This document shows, one piece after another, positions 54,947-62,707 of a stretch of 64,000 nt of DNA. The notes below the pieces were generated by a model. It had not been told where the DNA came from and ran no database searches. It saw only the letters and a program-made list of their open reading frames with translations. The stretch spans positions 124,001-188,000 of the forward strand of contig JADJMS010000006.1 of NCBI GenBank assembly GCA_016709495.1, given 5' to 3'. A program made the translations under genes and the position numbers. The DNA comes from Candidatus Dechloromonas phosphorivorans (lineage in GTDB: Bacteria > Pseudomonadota > Gammaproteobacteria > Burkholderiales > Rhodocyclaceae). How positions within the stretch are numbered: position 1 is the stretch's first letter; every line of letters starts with the position of its first letter.

Positions 54947-57529
54947 AACCCCGTGTCACGCAGAGCCGCCAACAATCTGGCATCGCCTTGGTGATGATTC
55001 TGGCAGCTCTGATCTTGGCTGGGGGCTATGCTTTTTATCGCAGTGCAAATATTGGACAGAGCCACACCCTGCAATCCACCAAACTCGCGGCAACACTCGC
55101 CCGTGCAAAAGAAGCCTTAATTGCACGGGCCGTCACAGACGCTAACCGTCCCGGCAGCCTGCCCTGCCCCGATCTGATCACGAACAACGCCGGCTTTAGT
55201 AACTTTCCGGGCGATGGTCAGGCTGACATGTTCACCTTGACCCAATGTCCGAGCTACGTCGGCTGGCTACCGTGGGTAACCATCGACCTACCCGAATCAA
55301 CGGACGATACAGGAACGCGGCTCTGGTATGCACTTTCGCCATCGTTACGGGATGACGACAGCGCCTATCCGATCAACAGCGATACGGTCGCCGCCTTGAA
55401 AATCGATGGTGGCGGAGAGATTGCCGCCATGATCATCGCTCCTGGCAGTGCGCTTGCAGGACAAGCACGGCCCTCCAACAACCCAGCAGACTACCTTGAG
55501 GGAGATAATTCCAACGGAGACAACAATTATGTAAGCGGGCCAGCAAGCGCCACATTCAATGATGTCGTTGCGATCATCACCCGTCAGGAACTGATGGCTG
55601 CAGTCGAAAAGCGCGTGGCAAGCGAAGTCAAGGTTTGTCTCGAACAACACGCGTTGGCAGCAGCCAATACGCTGCACAGTTACCCTTGGCCAGCCCCCCT
55701 TCTCCAGCCTGAACTTCCGTGGCAAAAGTGGCAGTTACTTCGGGCAACTTCCAACTACCCAGCCCAATGCGGGTCTCAATGCCAGTTTGCTGGAGAACAT
55801 CACACAGGTTCAAACAGCCCGAAACGCTCTGGCTAGTGCCACGCTTGCAACCGATCAATTAAGCGCAGTACAGCAGCTCACAGAAACTGTGACGCAGGCA
55901 CGCAATCTCTACGATGTGATGTATGTTGTTGCAACCAAACTGTGGCAAAGCGCTTCGATTACCGCCAACGCGACTGCTGTGCTGGATACCGAGATTGCGA
56001 ACGATCTGATCCCTAGCAGTAGAGGCCGCGTTGCCATCATTGACTCGGAGCAAACCCGAATACGCAGCGCAGCGCAAACCGTCGTTGACCAAACAAATGT
56101 CATATACAGCACACTCGACGACAGCGGCATCGACGTTTTTCCCAACCAGCTAAAAATACGCAACGATCAGTATCAAGCAGATAAAACTGCAGCTAACGCC
56201 CAATCTATCCAGTTACTTCTGACCAACAGCACGACGATGCACGCCGATATCGGCCCTGCTCTAGCCAATACGCTGTCAGCGAGCGCGGCAGCTGCAACCG
56301 CAGCCAACAACCTTTCCGCAGCACCCGGCGACCCCCTATTAGCTGCGGCTGCCGCGAATGCAGCGACAGCGCTCGGCACTTATATTAATGCCCTGCAAGC
56401 CACTATCGACAGTAGCCGAATCAACCGACATTACAGTGAATTAATCCCCTATGCCGCACAGCTCAACACACTAAACGACCTGATTATCAGCTCACCTACT
56501 TCAAGCAATGCCAATATCCTTGCGGCAAAACTGACAGAGACAAAAACATTGCTACAAAGCATCAGAACGGGAGCCAGCGCGATCCTTGCATCGCAAAATA
56601 CTAGCCTGTCTGCCATTGATCAGGCAGTCACAGCAGCCCGGGCGAGCATCGACTACCCGCTAATCAACTCGACCACCAGTTCAGTCGTCAGTTCGATCAA
56701 TGCGCTGGTTAACACGATGATCATCAATGATGACAACCTGACGCGAACCAGCCTTGCCTCTGCTATTGGCGATTTCAAGACCGAACAGGCAACTTTCGCC
56801 GCCCTCAGTATTGCCTCCAGCAGCGCCCGGGTTCCCTATGCAGTGAGTTTGCAAAACGTTACGGTCGACCTCAAATTTTGGTCAAATCTTATAGTTGCCG
56901 AAGCCGACAGTCTGGCCAGACAGGCCAAAGGTGTTCCCATTGCGGTAGGGGAAGAGTTCTCCAAAGTTACGCCACTCAGCACTTCGGCATATCAGATTGC
57001 GGACAACGCACTTGCCAGCAGCCAAAATGCAGCAACTGCTGTTCAGGCATACATCAACACCCCAACCGCAGCGAAGCAAACGGCAGCATCAACAGCACTG
57101 TCCGACACGCTAAGCACGGCAGGCAGCCTGCTCAGCGCCGCCAGCACACTCGATACTTCACTCAACAGCAGCGCCTCCAGCGCACTGCCAATCATCTGGC
57201 TCTCAAGTCGCTGCGATGCATTCAGGGATACAGCAGATAGCTGGTGGAATAACAATCAATGGAAAAATCTGGTTTTTTATCAAATCAGCGATGCAATACG
57301 CAGTGCTACGCCGGGCCGACTTCAGGTTAACCAGTCGGGGAATTACCGGGTTGTGGTTATCAACGCCGGGCGTGCTCTATCAGGCCAGAATCGTGGCACC
57401 CGAACAGCAGCCAATTTCTTTGAAGGGATCAACGCTGACACCTCGCGCAACGTTGATGCAACCGCACCAACACTCACTTTCATTAACCAGTCGCCATCTG
57501 CCACCTTCAACGACCGTCTGGCATACTGA
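54943..57529 (+). CDS. Giant PilX/GspK-like minor pilin with repeated module, frameshifted in a C run
   Basis: Correcting one extra C in a six-C run (55694-55699) gives one protein of about 861 residues. The N terminus SGIALVMILAALIL is a class III pilin signal (cleavage after Gly13), with Met at mature position 5 instead of Glu, as in GspK and PilX tip pilins. A first module follows (SLPCPDL, GWLPW, TRLWYALS, AGQARPSNNPADYLEGD, PASATFNDVV). From about residue 280 to 750 comes a long Ala/Ser/Thr-rich, probably helical region. A second partial module (LVFYQISDAIR, SGQNRGTRTAANFFEGI, PSATFNDRLAY) ends the chain. It probably sits at the pilus tip. No known domain is recognised in the insert. Confidence 0.7.
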
Positions 57530-57537
57530 AGGGAACC

Positions 57538-58239
57538 ATGAAAACCCTTCCCGCAAAACTCCCTCAAAACGGCTTCACTCTCGTCGAATTGACAATGGTG
57601 CTGATCATTGTCGCCCTACTCTCAACCGGCCTGATGTTTGGTGTTTCAGCTCAGCGCTCGGCGGCTGAAAACGCGGATGCTCAGCGCCAGCTGGAAAGTA
57701 TTCGAGAGGCGCTACTCGGGTTTGCAATCGCCAATGGTCGATTGCCCTGCCCTGCCGTTCCAACGCTGGCAACAGGTGATATCAATGCCGGAATTGCAGC
57801 TACGCCACCTTGTCTGAATGCCGCACAATATGGTGTTCTTCCTTGGGCGACACTGGGTTTGCCTGAGGCAGACCCCTGGGGAAGTCGCTACACCTATTTT
57901 GTCGGGAGTGCTTTCACTGCAGTAGTCCCCGTAGGGGCACAAACCAGTTTCACTCTGGATACGAACGGGACCGCCAACGTCAAAGCCAACAGTGCAAGCA
58001 CCGCCAATATCGCGTCAGACCTTCCTGCAATCATCGTCAGTCACGGTAGCAGACCAGCTGGTAGCTATCAATCTACTGGAACTCAATTGGGCGGAGCAAC
58101 TGGCGATGAACTAGAAAATGCGGACAACAACCTGACTTTCGTTTCTCACATACCAAGCGACACTTTTGACGACCAGGTTATCTGGATCCTACCCAGCATA
58201 CTCAAGTCACGAATGGTGGCAGCAGGTCGCCTACCCTAA
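57538..58239 (+). CDS. Prepilin-type pseudopilin sharing the giant pilin's module
   Basis: The 233-residue protein has a textbook class III signal, NGFTLVELTMVLIIVALL, cleaved after the Gly and with Glu at mature position 5. The globular part repeats the motif order of the giant pilin: GRLPCPA, YGVLPWATLGLPEAD, SRYTYFV, a hydrophobic strand before SHGSRPAG, and SDTFDDQVIWI. It lies nine bases after the giant pilin. It could be the major subunit or a minor pilin that primes assembly with its larger neighbour. No prepilin peptidase is in the window. Confidence 0.82.
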   Translation: MKTLPAKLPQNGFTLVELTMVLIIVALLSTGLMFGVSAQRSAAENADAQRQLESIREALLGFAIANGRLPCPAVPTLATGDINAGIAATPPCLNAAQYGVLPWATLGLPEADPWGSRYTYFVGSAFTAVVPVGAQTSFTLDTNGTANVKANSASTANIASDLPAIIVSHGSRPAGSYQSTGTQLGGATGDELENADNNLTFVSHIPSDTFDDQVIWILPSILKSRMVAAGRLP

Positions 58240-58251
58240 GAACAACCAAGC

Positions 58252-59240
58252 TCAGGCCACCTCTTCCCTAGGATCGCGCGCCATCAGTTGCTCCAGCGCC
58301 TTGGCTGCGCTCAGTTGCCCATCAAGTACCGCCTCTACGGCCGTCGAAATCGGCATATCAACACGTAATTTTTGCGCCAGCTTGGCCACTTCGCGAGCGG
58401 TATAGACGCCCTCGGCGACATGACCAAGTTCTTCAAGGATCTGTGGCAGCGACTTGTTTTCCGCAAGCGCCAGACCTACGCGCCGGTTACGCGAAAGATC
58501 GCCGGTGCAGGTCAGAATGAGATCCCCCATACCGGCCAGGCCCATAAAGGTTTCGCGCTGCGCACCGAGCGCCAGGCCAAGGCGGGCGATTTCTGCCAAA
58601 CCACGGGTCATCAATGCAGCGCGCGAGTTGAGTCCGAGCCCCAGGCCGTCGCAAACGCCGGTAGCGATCGCGAGAACGTTTTTGACCGCGCCGCCCACTT
58701 CAACACCAATCAGATCATCATTTGCGTAAATGCGGAGACGACTACTGTGCATTGGCGTGCGGTTTCTCGGGCGAAAACCGGATCATTAGCGGCAAGCGCG
58801 ACGGCAGTCGGTTGCCCGGCGGCAACTTCTTCGGCAAAGCTAGGGCCGGACAAGGCGCCGCAAACTGCCTGCGCACCATGCACTTCGGCTACAACTTGAT
58901 GCGGCAACAAACCACTGCCAGACTCCAAGCCCTTGCACACCCAAATCAGCGGGCATTGTGAACCCAGCTTTTTGATTTGTTCAGCCGTTGGGCGCAAACC
59001 GGCAATTGGCGTTGCAATCACCAATAATTCTGCCGCAGCTACTGCTGCCGAAAAATCAGTGACAACCTCAACTGAGGCTGGCAGTTGGTAACCTGGGAAG
59101 AAACGATGATTTTCCCGGGTATTTTTGAGGTCGACCGCAACATCTTCCTCGCGTGACCACAGGGTCACTTCATGCTTGCCAGCGAAGGCAATCGCGAGTG
59201 CCGTACCCCAAGCACCAGCGCCCAGCAGGGTTATTTTCAT
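58252..59240 (-). CDS. gpsA: Glycerol-3-phosphate dehydrogenase [NAD(P)+] GpsA, frameshifted
   Basis: GpsA makes sn-glycerol 3-phosphate for phospholipid synthesis. The N-terminal half (LLGAGAWGTALA, then CKGLESGSGLL and ALSGPSFAEEVA) and the C-terminal half (GVEVGGAVKNVLAIATGVCDGL with the catalytic Lys, then GDLILTCTGDLSRNRRVG) are in different frames. They join at about 58752, where the coding strand reads CAATGCAC; one added base (CAACTGCAC) would restore RQLHSSRLRIY. Corrected length is about 329 residues, as usual. The gene is normally essential or nearly so, which argues for a sequence error. Confidence 0.9.
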
Positions 59241-59686
59241 AGGCCCCAGACCTGGGTCGAACGGACGTAACCAGTAGCACCATCACGATGGCGCGCCTTG
59301 GCCCAGCCCGGCGAAGCCGGCTCGACAAATTCAAGCACAACCCATTTATCGAGTTCGGCAACAATTGGCGCATCCGGCCGCTCGGCCTGACGAATTTCAG
59401 CTTTGGGTACCGTCACCACTAGCGTACGGCGCTCAGCCAGACTGCGTGTTTCAATCCAGGCCAAGGTGCCCTCGGCGTCGCGCACCTTGCTCCAGCCATC
59501 CAGTTTGACAATAACTTCTACCGGCGTCTGGGCCTTGATCAGATAAAGTTTTTTGGCACTCTTCGAAGGCGAGTCGTAAAGAATCGCCGCCGCCGGCACC
59601 ACGGAACGATAATCGATGGCCAACGCCGGGGCGCTGGCGGCAAGCAGTAATAAAACCCCCAGCACCCGACGCATGGCAGCCATCAC
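59237..59686 (-). CDS. Secreted protein with two SH3-like domains
   Basis: The 149-residue product has a signal peptide (VLGVLLLLAASAPALA). Two SH3b-like stretches follow: ILYDSPSKSAKKLYLI...VEVIVKLDGWSKVRDAEG and EIRQAERPDAPIVAELDKW...GWAKARHRDGATGYV. Such domains bind cell-wall or other ligands; the role here is unknown. It lies between secB and gpsA, overlapping gpsA by four bases, an arrangement seen in related genomes. The start may be the internal ATG giving MRRVLG. Confidence 0.75.
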   Translation of the reverse strand: MMAAMRRVLGVLLLLAASAPALAIDYRSVVPAAAILYDSPSKSAKKLYLIKAQTPVEVIVKLDGWSKVRDAEGTLAWIETRSLAERRTLVVTVPKAEIRQAERPDAPIVAELDKWVVLEFVEPASPGWAKARHRDGATGYVRSTQVWGL

Positions 59687-60145
59687 TTATTGCAGCGTTT
59701 CTGCCGGCGCTTGCTGTTCCTGCATGCGGGACATGTACATCGCTTCAAAATTGACCGGCTGCAGCACGATAGGCGAGAATCCGGCGCGGGTCACCGCATC
59801 GGAAACCGTTTCGCGGGCGTAGGGGAAAAGAATGTTCGGGCAGGCAACAGCGATCAGCGGTTCAACCTGCTCTTCAGGCACATTCATGATACGGAAAATA
59901 CCGGCCTGGCCGACTTCAACCAGGAAAACCGTCTTTTCAGCCAGCTTGGCAGTCACTGTGACCGTCAACACAACCTCAAAGACGCCTTCGCCCACGCCAC
60001 GACCAGCGGTATTGAGTTGAATTTCAACCTGCGGTGCTTCGCGTTCAAGATAGATTTCCGGCGCATTCGGCACTTCAACAGAAAGATCCTTGACGTAGAG
60101 TTTTTCGATGCCGAAAACCGGCTGCTGTTCCTGGTTTTGTTCCAT
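59687..60145 (-). CDS. secB: Protein-export chaperone SecB
   Basis: The 152-residue chaperone keeps preproteins unfolded for SecA. Characteristic parts are the FGIEKLYVKDLSVEVPNAP N-terminal strand region, QAGIFRI, and CPNILFPYARETVSD. It lies 17 bases after grxC, the common order grxC-secB-gpsA. Confidence 0.96.
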   Translation of the reverse strand: MEQNQEQQPVFGIEKLYVKDLSVEVPNAPEIYLEREAPQVEIQLNTAGRGVGEGVFEVVLTVTVTAKLAEKTVFLVEVGQAGIFRIMNVPEEQVEPLIAVACPNILFPYARETVSDAVTRAGFSPIVLQPVNFEAMYMSRMQEQQAPAETLQ

Positions 60146-60162
60146 GTTTCGCTTTCAGTAAG

Positions 60163-60426
60163 TTAATTGGTTTCAAGCAACGGCAACAGTTTGCCGGCTG
60201 CGTCAAGCGCATAAAGATCATCACAGCCACCAACGTGCGTGGTGCCGATATAAATTTGCGGCACCGTGCGACGATTGGTTTTTTCCATCATTTGATCACG
60301 CTGGTCCGGATCAAGATCGATACGAACTTCCTCGATCTGCGTCACGCCACGCGCCGCCAGCAACTGTTTGGCCCGAATGCAAAAAGGGCAAACGGCTGTC
60401 GTATACATCAAAACAGGCGCTGTCAT
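60163..60426 (-). CDS. grxC: Glutaredoxin 3 (GrxC)
   Basis: The 87-residue dithiol glutaredoxin has the active site Cys-Pro-Phe-Cys (AVCPFCIRAKQLL) and the glutathione-binding TVPQIYIG and GGCDDLYAL. It overlaps the rhodanese gene by four bases. Confidence 0.95.
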   Translation of the reverse strand: MTAPVLMYTTAVCPFCIRAKQLLAARGVTQIEEVRIDLDPDQRDQMMEKTNRRTVPQIYIGTTHVGGCDDLYALDAAGKLLPLLETN

Positions 60427-60848
60427 TTACCAGCCTTGCCTTTTTTGATCGGATAACCCGCCCCCACCCAGGCATCGACCCCACCACTCAAGCTATGCAG
60501 ACGGTTGAATCCTTGTTTGGTGAATTCCTTGCAGGCTTTGCCGGAACGCATACCGGTAGCGCAGCAGACAATCAAAGGCTTGTCCTTGAACTTATCCAGC
60601 TCACCAATTCGTTCTGTGAGCTTGGAAAGCGGCAAATGCTGTGCCTCAGGCAAGTGACCGCCGACAAATTCATCCGCTTCACGAACGTCCACGATATGAG
60701 CATCTTCACGATTGATCAGCAAAGTAGCTTCAGCAGGACTGACTTCATTTGCACCTGTGCGCATCAACATCGGCCAAAGAAGGCCTAGTCCACTGGTCAC
60801 AACAACAGCAATCAACAGAATATTCTGGTTAATAAATTCCATCGGCAC
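60423..60848 (-). CDS. Membrane-anchored rhodanese-like sulfurtransferase
   Basis: The 141-residue protein has an N-terminal membrane segment (NILLIAVVVTSGLGLLWPML) and one rhodanese domain (HIVDVREADEFVGGHLPEA). The active-site loop is CCATGMRSGK, whose second Cys is the likely persulfide carrier. The position between an ArsR regulator and a glutaredoxin suggests a role in sulfane sulfur or thiol handling. The start may be the ATG two codons downstream. Confidence 0.88.
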   Translation of the reverse strand: MPMEFINQNILLIAVVVTSGLGLLWPMLMRTGANEVSPAEATLLINREDAHIVDVREADEFVGGHLPEAQHLPLSKLTERIGELDKFKDKPLIVCCATGMRSGKACKEFTKQGFNRLHSLSGGVDAWVGAGYPIKKGKAGK

Positions 60849-60851
60849 GAA

Positions 60852-61169
60852 TCAATTCCCTTCGCCACAAAAAACTTCGCGCATCATCCCGACGAGCTGC
60901 AGGGTACGCGTATCGCCCACCCGGTAATAAACACGGTTGGCATCCTTGCGGGTCAGCAAGACGCCTTTTTCTCGCAGGATGGCCAAATGCTGGGAAATAT
61001 TGCTCTGCGATGTCCCGACTTGATCAACGATTTCCTGCACGCAGGCCTCCTGATCGCCGACGACGCACAATATTTTTAGCCGTAGCGGATGAGCAATCGC
61101 CTTGAGCGCACGGGCGGCCAACTCGATATGTTCCTGCTTCTCAATCAGATTGAATGAAGGCGTTTCCAA
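60852..61169 (-). CDS. ArsR-family regulator, possibly thiol- or persulfide-sensing
   Basis: The 105-residue winged-helix repressor has HTH TSQSNISQHLAILREKGVL and wing NRVYYRVGD. It lacks the ELCVCDL metal site of ArsR. Cysteines occur in ILCVVGDQEACVQE and near the C terminus in VFCGEGN, a spacing like that of BigR/SqrR-type sulfide sensors. It heads the operon with the rhodanese three bases downstream and has a palindrome just upstream. Effector assignment is an inference. Confidence 0.82.
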   Translation of the reverse strand: METPSFNLIEKQEHIELAARALKAIAHPLRLKILCVVGDQEACVQEIVDQVGTSQSNISQHLAILREKGVLLTRKDANRVYYRVGDTRTLQLVGMMREVFCGEGN

Positions 61170-61188
61170 GACAAAACCTCTTTGCGGA

Positions 61189-61203
61189 ATAATGGATCAT
61201 TAT
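61189..61203 (-). promoter_or_regulatory. Palindromic operator upstream of arsR
   Basis: ATAATG-GAT-CATTAT is a perfect inverted repeat with a three-base centre, 20 bases before the arsR start codon and followed by an AT-rich stretch. ArsR-type repressors bind such short AT-rich dyads at their own promoters. Autoregulation is likely. Confidence 0.6.
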
Positions 61204-61303
61204 AAAATAACGCATTGGTTTCGCAGACCTTAATCAACATCAATCCGGAAGTCAGCGAATACAAATTTCGTCTGCCCAGGCTGCACCGAAAGAAACCACG
61301 CCC

Positions 61304-62707
61304 TTGTCAGCCCGATCCAGCCACCAAAAAAATAGCCGTCCTCTGATGGCGGCAATCGTTGCTGTGATATTCCTTTCCCCTTTGCCGGGCGCGGCGGCAA
61401 AGAAAACCACAATCTCGAACGCAAGTCCCGAAATTTCCGAAAAACAAGCAGACCTCGGCGAATTGCGTAGCCGGATAGACAGCCTGCGCAAGGAACTTTC
61501 AAGCAGTGAAGAAAACAAGGCCGATGCCGGTGACCGCCTACGCGAATCGGAACGCCAGATTTCACGGTTGCAACGCGAACTCTATGAATTGGGTGACCAG
61601 CGCGGTCAACTACAAAAAACCCTGCAAAATCTTGAACTGCAATCCAAAGAATTAAGCAGCACCCTCGGCCAGCAACAAAGCCAGCTGGAAAAACTACTCT
61701 ACCGCCAGTATTTACGCGGAACACCGGATTCACTCCAGCTCCTACTCAACGGCGATGACCCCAACCAGATGGCGCGTGACCTGCATTACCTCGCCGCCAT
61801 CGCCCTGACGCGAGCCGAACTGATGGGCGAGATCAGCGCTACACTGGACAAGAAAAAGACCTTGGCTGCCAACGCCAAGGAACATGCCGAAGAGCTGATT
61901 GAAATTGAGAGCAAGCAGCAGGAACGGCACGCTGAACTTAAAAAGCAGCGCGAAGATCGCAAAGTGCTGTACGGCCAGATTTCTGAAAAAGTTAGCGCCC
62001 AGCGCAAGGAAATCGGCAATCTCCAGCAAAATGAAAAACGCATGACGCAGCTGATTGACCGCCTTTCCAAAATCCTGGCGGCGCAGGCGGCTCAAGCCGC
62101 ACTGGCGGCGCGTGCTGCCGAAGCGGCGCGCGTCAAGGAGGCAACGCGCCTGGCCGAAGCCGCCAAGCAAAAAGAAGTACAGAAAGATAAATCGCGCCCC
62201 ACTGAGACAGCCGCCAGCAAAGAACCCTTACGGCCGCCCGTGATTAGCGAACCGCCACGCACAAAAGCGGTCGAAGCCGAGAACCGATATGAGCCGGTGG
62301 CCAGCGACGGCAGCTTTGGGCGCCAAAAAGGCAACCTTCGCTTACCGGTACGCGGCAATGTCTCTGGTCATTTTGGCAGCCCACGCGATGGCGGTGGCAC
62401 CTGGAAAGGACTATTCATCAAGGCTGGCGCCGGTAGTGATGTGAAGGCGGTTGCCGGCGGGCGTGTGGTTTTTGCGGAATGGATGCGCGGTTTTGGCAAT
62501 CTGTTGATCGTCGACCACGGCGATTCCTACCTTTCGATTTACGGCAACAATGATTCACTGTTAAAACAAGTGGGGCAGGCGGTCAAAGGCGGAGAAACGG
62601 TAGCCACTGTGGGCAACAGCGGGGGCAATCCAGATTCCGGTTTATACTTTGAACTCCGCCACCAAGGGCAACCGATCGACCCGATGAAATGGGCAAGTTT
62701 GAAATGA
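61304..62707 (+). CDS. envC: Murein hydrolase activator EnvC
   Basis: The protein (467 residues from TTG 61304, or 453 from ATG 61346) has a signal segment (AAIVAVIFLSPLPGAAA), two long coiled coils (residues about 45-120 and 165-260), an Ala/Glu/Lys-rich linker and a C-terminal LytM/M23 domain. The LytM domain (NVSGHFGSPRDGG, VDHGDSYLSIYGN, GLYFELRHQGQPIDP) lacks the full zinc-site set: the first motif position His-x3-Asp is altered, as in EnvC, which activates amidases AmiA/B at division. Which start is used is unclear. The stop overlaps ctpA as ATGA. Confidence 0.92.
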   Translation: MSARSSHQKNSRPLMAAIVAVIFLSPLPGAAAKKTTISNASPEISEKQADLGELRSRIDSLRKELSSSEENKADAGDRLRESERQISRLQRELYELGDQRGQLQKTLQNLELQSKELSSTLGQQQSQLEKLLYRQYLRGTPDSLQLLLNGDDPNQMARDLHYLAAIALTRAELMGEISATLDKKKTLAANAKEHAEELIEIESKQQERHAELKKQREDRKVLYGQISEKVSAQRKEIGNLQQNEKRMTQLIDRLSKILAAQAAQAALAARAAEAARVKEATRLAEAAKQKEVQKDKSRPTETAASKEPLRPPVISEPPRTKAVEAENRYEPVASDGSFGRQKGNLRLPVRGNVSGHFGSPRDGGGTWKGLFIKAGAGSDVKAVAGGRVVFAEWMRGFGNLLIVDHGDSYLSIYGNNDSLLKQVGQAVKGGETVATVGNSGGNPDSGLYFELRHQGQPIDPMKWASLK

